DNA of 23,741 nucleotides. Source: JBIKLM01 sp044375105. GTDB lineage: Bacteria; Planctomycetota; UBA1135; GCA-002686595. A model generated the notes under the pieces. That model was not told the origin of the DNA. It made no database searches and saw only the letters and a program-made list of their open reading frames with translations. How positions within the stretch are numbered: position 1 is the stretch's first letter; each line of letters begins with the position of its first letter. Shown here piece after piece: positions 1-8,070 of this stretch. The stretch spans positions 1 through 23,741 of the forward strand of contig JBILNK010000058.1 of assembly GCA_044375105.1 (NCBI GenBank), given 5' to 3'. Position numbers and translations under genes: made by a program.

Positions 1-2
1 GC

Positions 3-422
3 CTGACCTTCGACCAAGCCTTCGAATCGCAAGATCTGCCCATCGAGCTGACCCTGGGCGTCGACAACGGCCTGCGTGGCTATCCGACCCGTGAATTCGC
101 CGGCGAGCGTCGCTTCCAGCTCAACCTGGAGGACCGCTGGGATACGGGCCTCGATTTCGCCGAGTTCAACCTGGGCCTGGTGGGCTTCTACGATGCCGGC
201 TTGATCGCCGAGGTGGACCAGGAATTCGGACCCCTGCTGCACGCCGTCGGATTCGGCCTGCGCCTGGGCTCGCCGAGCATCCTGGGCTCGACCGTGCTGC
301 GCATGGACGTGGGCTTTCCGCTCTACGAGCCCGACGGCGCCGACTACGGACCGACGATTTCCCTGGGCACGGGCCAGGTGTTCAGCTTCTTCGGCCGCCA
401 GGCGGCGCTGGCCACGCGCTAG
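3..422 (+). CDS. C-terminal part of an Omp85/BamA-type outer-membrane beta-barrel protein (5' end outside window)
   Basis: The frame is open from the window edge to a TAG at 420-422, giving about 139 residues. The peptide contains NGLRGYPTREFAGERRFQLN near its start. This matches the (V/L)RG(F/Y) loop motif of the Omp85 superfamily, followed by the usual N-L-E-x-R strand, then VGFYDAGLI, VGFGLRLG and VLRMDVGFPLY, which alternate like late barrel strands. Known members insert or secrete proteins across the outer membrane (BamA, TamA) or are fused to patatin-like domains. Without the N-terminus (POTRA or enzyme domain) the subgroup cannot be chosen. The last residues continue a little past the usual terminal aromatic residue. 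Its stop codon overlaps that of the convergent rRNA methyltransferase gene. Confidence 0.68.
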   Translation: MTFDQAFESQDLPIELTLGVDNGLRGYPTREFAGERRFQLNLEDRWDTGLDFAEFNLGLVGFYDAGLIAEVDQEFGPLLHAVGFGLRLGSPSILGSTVLRMDVGFPLYEPDGADYGPTISLGTGQVFSFFGRQAALATR

Positions 423-1447
423 TCCGAGGCAATCCCTGGCCCGCTGAGCTGGGACCGGGCGCTGCGCAACTGCCCGCAGGCGGCTTCGGCCTCGAGGCCG
501 GCGGACCAGCGCAGCTTGGCCAGGATGCCGTTGCCCATCAGCAGGCGCACGGCGGCGCGGCAGCGCTCGCGGTCGGGCCGCTCGAAGGGCAGCTCCGGCA
601 GGGGGTTCCAGGGGATCAGGTTCAGCACGGCGCGCTTGCCGCGCAGCAGCTCGGCGGCCGCGAGCAGGTCCTGGTCCGCGTCGTTGACGCCCTTGAGCAG
701 CGCCCACTGGTACTGGATCGGGTAGCCGCCGCGATGCGCGTAGGCCTCGCCGGCGTCGACCAGTTCGGCGGGGGACAGGGGGGCCGCGTGGGGCAGCAGC
801 CGGCGGCGGAGCTCTGGATCGGCGCTGTGCAGGGAGAGCGCCAGGGCGGGCCGGAAGGGGCCCTGGTCCAGGCGCTCGAACAGGCGCGGGTCGCCGACGC
901 TCGAGACCACCACGTGGTGGCGGCCTAGCTCGGCGCGCTCGGCCAATGCCTGCCCCGCGGCCAGGACCGGGCCCAGGTTGTGGGCCGGCTCGCCCATGCC
1001 CATGAATAGGGCCCGTTTGAGGGGCCGCCGCGTGGCGAGGCGCAGCCAGCAGGCCAGGATCTCGAGGGCCGTCAGCTGGCGCTCCAAACCGCCCTGGCCG
1101 GTCATGCAGAAGCGGCACGCGACCGCGCAGCCGACCTGGGACGAGAGACAGGCGCTGCCGCTGGGCAGGGCCACCGCTTCGACGCGCCGGCCGTCGCGCA
1201 GGCCGAGCACCAGGCGCTCGGCGCCGTCGGCGCTCGGCCTCGTCTCGAGGGGCTGGGCCAGGCCTTCGAGCTCGCCCTCGAAGCGCGCCACCTCCGCCAG
1301 CAGGCGCCGGCCGAAGGGCGCGCCCCGCTGGGCGGCCGGACCGGCCGCACCCCGGCCTCGCAGGCCTTGGAACCAGATCCGCTGGCGCTGGGTCGGGTTG
1401 GCGCCGGCGCGCTCGAAGGCCTCGTCCCAAGCGTCGAGCTCGGCCAT
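419..1447 (-). CDS. rlmN: RlmN-family dual-specificity rRNA/tRNA adenine-C2 methyltransferase (radical SAM)
   Basis: RlmN methylates C2 of A2503 in 23S rRNA, and A37 in some tRNAs, by a two-cysteine radical SAM mechanism. All five functional cysteines are visible in the 342-residue product. C107, C111 and C114 form the CxxxCxxC 4Fe-4S motif (GCAVACRFC). C100 sits seven residues before the first cluster cysteine, as in the E. coli enzyme, and C324 lies in the EAACGQL tail as the methyl-carrying cysteine. The GMGEP SAM-binding motif is at 150-154 and the LSLHSAD strand near 205. Length is slightly below the E. coli protein (384). I chose the ATG at 1447 (MAELDAW) because the in-frame extension to 1576 is low-complexity and would almost abut the divergent protease start; no good Shine-Dalgarno supports either. 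A TATCCT -10-like box lies about 60 bp upstream. Confidence 0.9.
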   Translation of the reverse strand: MAELDAWDEAFERAGANPTQRQRIWFQGLRGRGAAGPAAQRGAPFGRRLLAEVARFEGELEGLAQPLETRPSADGAERLVLGLRDGRRVEAVALPSGSACLSSQVGCAVACRFCMTGQGGLERQLTALEILACWLRLATRRPLKRALFMGMGEPAHNLGPVLAAGQALAERAELGRHHVVVSSVGDPRLFERLDQGPFRPALALSLHSADPELRRRLLPHAAPLSPAELVDAGEAYAHRGGYPIQYQWALLKGVNDADQDLLAAAELLRGKRAVLNLIPWNPLPELPFERPDRERCRAAVRLLMGNGILAKLRWSAGLEAEAACGQLRSARSQLSGPGIASD

Positions 1448-1580
1448 CGCCGACCCGCGGGCGGGTCTGACCGAGCGTTCATCCCGCAGGCTTTCCACCC
1501 GGACAGGATAAACGCCGAAAGCCGCCGGATGGTCGGATGGCCGACCGGCTCGGTCCGTCCCGCCCCTCATTCCCACCCCG

Positions 1581-3626
1581 ATGCGCTTCCTGATCCCCCT
1601 GGCCGCCCTGATCGCCGGGGCCCTGACCTTCGACCCGCCGAGCCCCGCCCTGACCCCGCCGGCCCCAGCGACACAGGAGGCCGACTTCGAGGCGATCCTC
1701 GAGCCAGCCCTCGACTCGGTCTACATGCTTGGCATCGCACGCCGCTCGAGCAGCGGGCCGGAGACCTTCGAGTTCATCGGCACCGGGTGGGTCGTGGCGC
1801 CCGGGAAGCTGGCCACCAACGCCCACGTGGCCGAAGCCCTCCTGGAGGGCGCCCTAAAAGGCCGCCTGGTGGCCAAGCGCTCGTGGAGCGACCGCGAGGA
1901 GCTGGCCCTCTCGCCGCGCAGCGTGCGCATCCACCCCGCCTACGGCCCCTGGAACGCGCGCCTCAAGCGCACCGTCGTGCGCGCCCAGCAGGACCCGGAC
2001 GCTGCCCAGAACCTGTCCTTCATCCCGGTCGGCGACCTGGCCGTGATCGACGTGGAGGCCGGTGCCACCGGCAAGCCCCTGCCGCTGGCGGACCCGCGCA
2101 CCAGCGAACCCAAGCTCTCCGAGCGCGTGGTCTATCTGGGCTTTCCTTCGGAGGGCATCTCCGGCTTCCCGACCCTGCACGCCGTGCCGGGCCACGTGAC
2201 CGCCAAGACCGACTTCTTCTTCCAGCGCGCCCCCTGGGCCGATTGCCACCTGATCCACTATTGCGGACCGGTGGTCGGCGGGGCCAGCGGCAGCCCGATC
2301 CTCGACCGCAGCGGGCGTGTGATCGGCGTGATCTCGGCCGCCGAACACAACACCGGCGGCTCCGGCGAGCGCACCAGCTTCGGCTTCGCCTACGGTCAGC
2401 GGGTCGACCTGGTGGCCGAGCTGCTCGAGCCCGAATACGACCTGCGCCAGCGCCAGCGCGATCAAGTCTGGAGCCTGCGCCTCGGCGAGCTGCTCCTGCC
2501 GCCGCTCGAGTTGCTCGAGCTGCTCGCCAGCCAGCACGCCGCGGCGGACGGCGTGCCGGGGCTCGATTCCTCGAATCTGGTCCTGCGCCGCAGCCTGGCG
2601 CTCTCGGACGAAGGCCTGACGCTGCCGGTCAACCTCGAGCCGGGCTTCCGCTACCTGTTCCTGGCGGCCAGCTCGGACGGCACCGACGTGGACGGCTACC
2701 TGTTCGACGGCAGCGACGACGACGAGCCCCTGGCGCTCGACAACTCGAGCGACTATTTCCCTTTGGTCAGCGCGGGCCCGTTCGGTGAGCGCGTCGAGCT
2801 GCGCTACCACCTGACCGTGGCCGATCAGCTGATGGGGCAGCCGACCGCGCAGGTGATGATCTACAAGTACCAGCCCGCGGAGATCGCCTTCGAAGAGGAT
2901 TGGGCCGTAGCCGGGCGGTTCCTCGAGCAGAGCTTCTACGCCAGCGGCGGATCGGAGCGCCCGATCTGGCGTTTCGCCTGCAGCGGCGAGGGCCAGATCA
3001 GCGTTCAAGCGCTGGCGGATCCAGAGTTCGACATCGACCTCTTCCTGCGCGTCGATGGCGAGCTGGTTGACGCCGACACCGCCTCGGATTCGCTGCCGCT
3101 CGTGACCCACTTCCCCGCGGATGGGGACCTGCTCGAGGTCGAATTGGCGCTGCCCGAAGGCATCCCGGAGGGGACCGAGATCTACCTGACCGGCCTGGCC
3201 TCCGATGGCATCAAGCTGCGGTTGCTCGACGGGCAGACCGAACCCTTCGTGATCGGCGACGCGGAGCTGTTCGCCCAGATGGAGGCCTCCTACGCCGACA
3301 GCCTGGAGCAGAACGGTCTGACCTTCGAGGTGCTCTACCAAGGCCGCCATGTGCTGGTCGATCAGCCGCTGACCTTCGAACACGAAGTGCCCGCCGATCG
3401 GTTGGTGGTGTTCCTCGCCTATTCGCCCGGCGGCATCGATATCGACCTGGCCGTGCGCGAAGACGGCCAGGTGATCCAATCGGACACCCAAGCGGATCCG
3501 ATGCCCTTCGTGACCCTGGAACCTTCCGCCGGCGCGCGCCGTGTGCAGGTCGACGTGTTCGAGAACTCCAACCGCAGCGTCGACCCGATCGGCTACCAGT
3601 ACCTGCTGATCCAGCGCAAACCCTGA
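1581..3626 (+). CDS. Secreted trypsin-like serine protease with three C-terminal beta-sandwich repeats
   Basis: A 681-residue exported protease. Residues 1-16 form a short hydrophobic signal segment followed by a Pro-rich linker. A chymotrypsin-fold domain covers about residues 35-290, with the triad H82 (TNAHVAE), D152 (DLAVIDVE) and S236 (GGASGSP), the GxSGSP motif of HtrA/V8-like enzymes. No PDZ domain follows. Instead three related segments of roughly 100 residues each carry an acidic strand motif: DVDGYLFDG (near 372), DIDLFLRVDG (near 483) and DIDLAVREDG (near 623), each followed by a run ending F/L-P-L/F-V. They look like PPC-type pre-peptidase C-terminal domains of secreted bacterial proteases. 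The substrate is unknown. No clear Shine-Dalgarno precedes the ATG. It is divergent from rlmN and convergent with the DUF2339 gene. Confidence 0.85.
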   Translation: MRFLIPLAALIAGALTFDPPSPALTPPAPATQEADFEAILEPALDSVYMLGIARRSSSGPETFEFIGTGWVVAPGKLATNAHVAEALLEGALKGRLVAKRSWSDREELALSPRSVRIHPAYGPWNARLKRTVVRAQQDPDAAQNLSFIPVGDLAVIDVEAGATGKPLPLADPRTSEPKLSERVVYLGFPSEGISGFPTLHAVPGHVTAKTDFFFQRAPWADCHLIHYCGPVVGGASGSPILDRSGRVIGVISAAEHNTGGSGERTSFGFAYGQRVDLVAELLEPEYDLRQRQRDQVWSLRLGELLLPPLELLELLASQHAAADGVPGLDSSNLVLRRSLALSDEGLTLPVNLEPGFRYLFLAASSDGTDVDGYLFDGSDDDEPLALDNSSDYFPLVSAGPFGERVELRYHLTVADQLMGQPTAQVMIYKYQPAEIAFEEDWAVAGRFLEQSFYASGGSERPIWRFACSGEGQISVQALADPEFDIDLFLRVDGELVDADTASDSLPLVTHFPADGDLLEVELALPEGIPEGTEIYLTGLASDGIKLRLLDGQTEPFVIGDAELFAQMEASYADSLEQNGLTFEVLYQGRHVLVDQPLTFEHEVPADRLVVFLAYSPGGIDIDLAVREDGQVIQSDTQADPMPFVTLEPSAGARRVQVDVFENSNRSVDPIGYQYLLIQRKP

Positions 3627-3683
3627 TCGGCGCAAGCGAGAACGGCTGGAGCTCGAGCGCGGGCCGTTCCCACCGCGCCGATC
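3625..3683. terminator. Long nested dyad between convergent genes, possible bidirectional terminator
   Basis: An outer perfect 9-bp stem pairs GATCGGCGC (3625-3633) with GCGCCGATC (3675-3683). Inside it a 6-bp stem pairs AACGGC (3641-3646) with GCCGTT (3663-3668). It overlaps the TGA of the protease gene and lies before the 3' end of the DUF2339 gene, where a two-way terminator would be expected. No T-run follows on either strand, so intrinsic termination is uncertain. Confidence 0.45.
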
Positions 3684-3720
3684 GGCCGATCCAGCGCCCC
3701 GGCGCTCGCCGGGTGGCGGC

Positions 3721-5665
3721 TCAGGGACCGTCGCCGGACGAGGCCCCAGCGGGGGGCGCGGATTCGTTGCGGGTATTGAACACCAAGCGCTGATAGATCC
3801 AGGAAACCAGCACCAGGCTGCTGGCCAACCCGGCGATCGAAATCACGCGCATGAGGCCGCGCAGGTAGGACAGATCGAACAGGAACAGCTTGGCCAGGGC
3901 CAGGCTCAACACCGCCAGGGAGCCCTTGCGCAGGGCCGCCCAGCCCCGGCGCGTGCCCGAGCATCGAGCGGAAGACCAGGGCGCCGCCGATCGACAGCAG
4001 GGCCGCCGCGGCCGCCAGGGGCTCTGGCCTCAAGGGCGCCCAGATGTCAGGCGCTGGCCGCGTCCACAGCACCAGCAGGGCCAGCGAGAAGGGCAGCAGC
4101 AGCGCCAGCTGGTTGCCCGCACTGATGCCCAGGCCCAGGGCCAGCGGGCTCACAGCCGCCATCAGACCGCCGACCGCGCCGGGCAGGGCGCGCCGCCAGG
4201 TCCCCGCCGTCCCGCGTCCGATCAGGCCCTCGACGAACAGCACCAGCAACGGCAGGGACCCGATCAGCACCGTGCGCAGCCCGGCGGCCATCGTCCCGGG
4301 TCCGGTGTGCCGCATCGCTTCCCAGGCGATCGCCATGGCGACCGCGCTGCCGCCGGCCAGGAAGGGAGCCAAAGTCAGCCGCGGTGCCAAGCGTCGGTCC
4401 ACGAACAGCGCCGCTCCCAGGACCAAGGCCAGCAGCAGGCCGAGGCCCGGCCCCACATCCAGCCAGTCGCCGTCGGCGGCCAGCAGCGTGGCCCACAAAC
4501 CCACCCCGACCAAGGTCAGGCTGCGCGACAGGTCCAAGAGCGGCCAGCGGGCGCCCATGCCAACGGCCGTGGCGAGCGTGGCCTGCAGGCCCAGCGCCAG
4601 CAGCAACACATAGCCGCTGGTCGTGTCCCCATACCGCAGCCACCAGGACACCTGCAGCCCGCTGGCTAGCAGCAGCGCCGCCAGCGGCAGCCAGGCCTGC
4701 TGGCTGCGCAGGCTGACCCACAGGACGCCGAGCTGCAGGAGCAGCAGATAGCCGAAGAAGCTCAGGGCGCTCGGCTCCCGGACCATCAGCAGCAGGGGCG
4801 TCGCGTAGCCGCCGAGCAGCCCGATCGCCGCCGTGGTCGGGCTGCGGCGTCGCACGGACAGCCAACCGCCCAGCAGCGTGATGCCCACGAACAGCGGCAG
4901 GGCTCCGACCTCGCTCAGATACCCATACAAGCGATGGGCGGCCCAGGTGGATGCGTAGGCCGCCACCAGGCCCGCGCCGGCCAGGGCCCCGGGCAGGGCT
5001 TGGGCTTTCGAACGCTCCAATCGCCAGCTGGCCCCCAAACACAGGAGGGCCGCGGCGTAGCCGAGGCCGATGCGCACGGGCGGCCGGACCCAGCCCTCGT
5101 CGAAGGCGTGCTTGAACAGCAGCACCGCCGCCAGCGCGAACAGCAGGCCTCCGGCCAGCGCGGCTCCGGACACGCCCAGCAGCCGTTCCCAGGGGATCGC
5201 CCGCATTCGGCCGAGGGCGTCCTGCAGCGCGGGGGGCGGGGCCCCTGGGCGCACGCCGCGGGGCGATTCGGACGTTGCTGCCTTGCCCCTCGGCCCAGCC
5301 GTTTCCGGGATCGCTCGGGACGCGGGAGTTTGCGCCTTTTCCTCGCTTGGCCCCGTTGGGGTCGCCGCGGCCTGGGCGCCCCGCGTCTCGGCGGCGACTG
5401 CGGTCGGGGAGGCCGGCGCCGGGGCCTCCACGGCCGCCGGGCGCGGCCCCGGCAGGGGCGGCGGCGACGCCAGCGGCTGCGCGGCCTCACGCTTCTCCGA
5501 AGCGCTCTTCTGGAGCGACTTCTCGAGCACCTCCAAACGCCGGCGCAGGTCCTGCAGCTGGGCGCTCTTCTCGCGCTCGAGCCTGGCGCTTCGCATGGCG
5601 ATCACCAAAGCCGCGATCGGGCCGATCAAGAGCCACGCGGCTACGAGCAGAGCGATCGTTTCCAT
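3721..5665 (-). pseudogene. DUF2339 multi-pass membrane protein, disrupted by a one-base frameshift
   Basis: The ATG at 5665 is preceded by GGGGGAG at good spacing. The product begins METIALLVAAWLLIG (membrane segment), then a Glu/Lys coiled coil (about residues 30-60), a Pro/Ala-rich linker, and many hydrophobic helices with the DUF2339 pattern. The first frame continues normally to ALVFRSMLG and then turns into Pro/Gly-rich nonsense. The expected family end continues in another frame: TRRGWAALRKGSLAVLSLALAKLFLFDLSYLRGLMRVISI and an IYQR tail, stopping at 3721-3723. The two parts join perfectly (MLG-TRRGW) if one C is removed from the CCC at 3956-3958. The span is 1945 bases, that is 648 codons plus one base. 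It could be a recent mutation or an assembly error. Function is unknown; DUF2339 proteins are predicted inner-membrane proteins. Confidence 0.85.
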
Positions 5666-5696
5666 GGAAGCTCCCCCGGGCGGAGGCGAGTGCGCG

Positions 5697-5704
5697 AGTA
5701 TAGT
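5697..5704. promoter_or_regulatory. Overlapping bidirectional -10 element between DUF2339 and DUF1080 genes
   Basis: AGTATAGT reads as TATAGT on the + strand (5699-5704) and as TATACT on the - strand (5697-5702). Both match five of six bases of TATAAT, and the element stands out in very GC-rich DNA between divergent genes. The minus-strand copy would give the DUF2339 transcript a leader of roughly 25-30 nt containing its Shine-Dalgarno. No good -35 boxes are seen. Confidence 0.5.
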
Positions 5705-5933
5705 CGCAAGGATGGCGCGCTCCCGAACGACCGATTCCGGCGGCAACCGATTCCAGTTCCAGATTCAGCCCATGCCAGCGCGGCCGCTGTCGCCAGCGGT
5801 CGGGCGCGGGGCGCGGGCCGGATCCGCGAGTTCCGCGGGCGCGCCGCCGGCTCAGCCCGCGACGCTCCGGCGCGCTGCTCGGCCGGATGCGCAGGCTTTG
5901 CCCCCCGCGCCGGCGCGCCCCGCTGCACGCTGG

Positions 5934-6752
5934 ATGCTGCCCCGATCGCTCGCCGCGGGCCTGTTGGCCTGCGGCTGCAGCAGCGCGCCGGTCGCGCCGC
6001 CGGTCGCGGGCAGCAGCGCGGAAAACTCGCCCGCGCCGGGCGGCGAACCCGCCTGGATCGAGCTGTTCAACGGCCGCGACCTGACCGGCTGGACCCCCAA
6101 GTTCTCCGGTTTGCCCCTGGGCACGGATCCGGGCCAGCACTTCGCCGTGCGCGACGGGCTCCTGTGCGTCGATTACGCCCCCGGGAAAGCCTGGGATGGG
6201 CGCTTCGGCCATCTCTACCACGAGGGCGAATTTTCGCGTTATCGGCTCTTGGCCGAATATCGCTTTGTCGGCGAGCAGGCCCCCGGCGCGCCCGGCTGGG
6301 CCTGGCGCAACAACGGCCTGATGCTGCACTGCCAGCCGCCGGCCACGCTGGCCCTCGAGCAGGAATTCCCCGTGTCGCTCGAGGCCCAATTGCTCGGCGC
6401 AGAAGCTCAGGGGGAGCGCCCGAACGGGAACCTGTGCACGCCGGGCACCCTGGTGACCCTCGGCGGCGCCGTCGACCGGCGCCATTGCATCGACTCCGAC
6501 TCGCGCACCTTCCGCGGCGACGGCTGGGTGCAGGTCGAGGTCTGGGTCGACGGCGCCGAGCGCATCGAGCACCGGCTGGAGGGCCGGAGCGTGCTCAGCT
6601 ACAGCCAGCCGACCCTCGACCCGGACGACGCCGACGCCCGGCGCCTGCTGGCCCTCGGCTTCCCCGCGCGCCTCGAACGGGGCGCCATCGCCATCCAAGC
6701 CGAGAGCGCCCCGATCCAGTTCCGCCGCATCGCCCTCCAGCCGCTGCCCTGA
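5934..6752 (+). CDS. Lipoprotein with a DUF1080 (3-keto-disaccharide hydrolase-like) domain
   Basis: Starting at MLPRSLAAGLLACGCSS, the 272-residue product has a short lipoprotein signal with a plausible lipobox (LLAC, Cys13). A Pro/Ala/Ser linker follows, then a DUF1080 concanavalin-like jelly roll from about residue 40: WIELFNGRDLTGW at the start, FPVSLEAQLLG in the middle, GDGWVQVEVWVDG, and the closing IAIQAESAPIQFRRI strand. Family members bind or hydrolyse glycans, some acting on 3-keto sugars; here the substrate is unknown. The same frame has earlier ATGs at 5712, just after the bidirectional -10, and at 5772. A start there would give an Arg/Pro/Ala-rich N-terminus that hides the signal, so I prefer 5934 although no Shine-Dalgarno supports it. 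The open frame upstream makes the start uncertain. Confidence 0.75.
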   Translation: MLPRSLAAGLLACGCSSAPVAPPVAGSSAENSPAPGGEPAWIELFNGRDLTGWTPKFSGLPLGTDPGQHFAVRDGLLCVDYAPGKAWDGRFGHLYHEGEFSRYRLLAEYRFVGEQAPGAPGWAWRNNGLMLHCQPPATLALEQEFPVSLEAQLLGAEAQGERPNGNLCTPGTLVTLGGAVDRRHCIDSDSRTFRGDGWVQVEVWVDGAERIEHRLEGRSVLSYSQPTLDPDDADARRLLALGFPARLERGAIAIQAESAPIQFRRIALQPLP

Positions 6753-6775
6753 GCGCGGGGCCCGCGGCCCCGGGT

Positions 6776-6781
6776 TAGAGT
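6776..6781 (+). promoter_or_regulatory. Possible -10 box (TAGAGT) for the acyltransferase gene
   Basis: TAGAGT lies 18 bp before the ATG at 6800, in the 47-bp gap after the DUF1080 gene. It matches four of six bases of TATAAT. Similar T-A-N-N-N-T hexamers precede other starts here (5699, 9660, 20668). No -35 is evident. Confidence 0.3.
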
Positions 6782-6799
6782 GCGCCGCCCGGGCTCGCC

Positions 6800-7849
6800 A
6801 TGACCTCCGCTGCGCCGCGCGATCACCTCCGCTCCCTGCAGGCCCTGCGCGGCGTGGCGGCCGGCGCGGTGGTCTTCGAGCACCTGCACTTCCATTCGGA
6901 GCTGCGCCAGGGGCCCGGGCTGGTGCCGGAATGGTTCGCGGCCGGCCACCTGGGGGTCGACCTGTTCTTCGTGCTCTCGGGCTTCATCCTGCTGCACGTG
7001 CACCGCGGCGACCTGGGCCGGCCCGGCCGCGTGGGACCCTACGCCTGGCGCCGTTTCGTGCGCGTCTGGCCGCTGCTGGCGCTGCTTTCGACGCTCAAGC
7101 TGGCCTATCTGCTGCTCGGCGGCCCCGGGGCCAGCCCCCACAAGACCGAGCTCTCGGTGATCGCGACCTCCTACCTGCTGCTGCCGCACCCGGATTGGCC
7201 GCTCCTGGACGTGGCCTGGACCCTGCGGCACGAAGCGCTGTTCTACGCCCTGTTCGGGCTGGCCGTGTGGGGCGGGTCGCGCCTCGGCCTCGGGCTCTGC
7301 GCCGCCGCCGCGGCGGGGCTCCTCTGCGTGTCCCTGGCGGGCGGCACCGACGGCTGGCCCTGGTGGGCCGCCTTCCTGGGCACGCCGCTGCATTGGCACT
7401 TCCTGTTCGGCCTGGCCGTGGCGGACCTCGCCCGCCGGCCCCTCGGCGAGCGCCTGCTGCGGCCCGCCGCCGCCGCCCTGTGGCTGTCGGCCAGCGCCGC
7501 GGCCCTGCTGCTGGGCGCCGCCTGGCACCTCGAAACCGGCCGGGATGAGCCGCGCATCCTGTTCGCCCTGGGCTCTGCCGCCCTGGTGCTCTGGCTGGTC
7601 CCGGCCGAGCGCCGCCGGCCCCTGCCGATCCCGCGCTGGCTGGCCCAGCTCGGCGACGCCAGCTATTCCCTGTACCTCTGGCACGGCTTCGTGATCGTGG
7701 CCGCCCTGACCCCCTGGGCCCACCTGCCGACCCCGATCCAGGCCTGGCCGCGCCTCTTCCTGGCCGGGGTCGCCGCCCTGTCCTTCGCCAGCTCCCTGGC
7801 CCTCTACCGCTGGGTCGAGCGCCCCCTGCTTTCCGCCCTCAAACGCTGA
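6800..7849 (+). CDS. Acyltransferase-3 family integral membrane O-acyltransferase (OafA/YrhL-like)
   Basis: The 349-residue product is mostly hydrophobic helices, consistent with the ten-helix acyltransferase-3 fold. The family transfers acyl groups, often acetyl, to envelope sugars such as O-antigen, peptidoglycan or exopolysaccharide. Diagnostic parts are LRSLQALRGVAAGAVVFEHLH at residues 10-30 (helix 1 with the family's active-site His region), HLGVDLFFVLSGFIL at 50-64, an R-F-V-R-V-W-P loop near residue 87, and the late ASYSLYLWHGF motif near 290. It has no C-terminal SGNH domain. It lies 47 bp after the DUF1080 gene and could share its transcript or use the TAGAGT box. The acceptor substrate cannot be read from the sequence. 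Confidence 0.88.
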   Translation: MTSAAPRDHLRSLQALRGVAAGAVVFEHLHFHSELRQGPGLVPEWFAAGHLGVDLFFVLSGFILLHVHRGDLGRPGRVGPYAWRRFVRVWPLLALLSTLKLAYLLLGGPGASPHKTELSVIATSYLLLPHPDWPLLDVAWTLRHEALFYALFGLAVWGGSRLGLGLCAAAAAGLLCVSLAGGTDGWPWWAAFLGTPLHWHFLFGLAVADLARRPLGERLLRPAAAALWLSASAAALLLGAAWHLETGRDEPRILFALGSAALVLWLVPAERRRPLPIPRWLAQLGDASYSLYLWHGFVIVAALTPWAHLPTPIQAWPRLFLAGVAALSFASSLALYRWVERPLLSALKR

Positions 7850-8003
7850 CCGAGCTCCCCGGCGGCCGCAGGCCCCACCCGGACCCGCAGCCCGCAGCGC
7901 CGACTCGACCGGATCGGCACGCCTCTAGCCATGGCCGCCCCCTCAGGCGCACCAGGGGCCTGCCAGGCTGCCCGGCCAGACCCGCAGCCCCCGCGGGAGC
8001 GGA

Positions 8004-8062
8004 GTTATAGCGAGTTTAGCCATCTTATGCTGCGCTTGTAAGATGGCTAAACTCGCTATAAC
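8004..8062. repeat. Perfect 24-bp inverted repeat (operator or mobile-element hairpin) before the AAA ATPase gene
   Basis: The arm 8004-8027 (begins GTTATAGCGAG, ends CCATCTTA) is the exact reverse complement of 8039-8062 (TAAGATGGCTA to GCTATAAC), with an 11-nt loop at 8028-8038. The whole block is AT-rich for this region. It ends eight bases before the ATPase ATG, and TATAAC at its right end is placed as a -10 that would give a nearly leaderless transcript. The left arm has the same box pointing left. The 154 bp between the acyltransferase stop and this repeat show no gene. Confidence 0.85.
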
Positions 8063-8070
8063 CTGCAGCG

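Noticed and set aside
1854..3635. Long minus-strand open frame (593 codons) opposite the serine protease
   Set aside because: Its translation is His/Gln/Glu/Gly-rich shadow sequence without family features. The + strand has a signal, a full catalytic triad and repeats.
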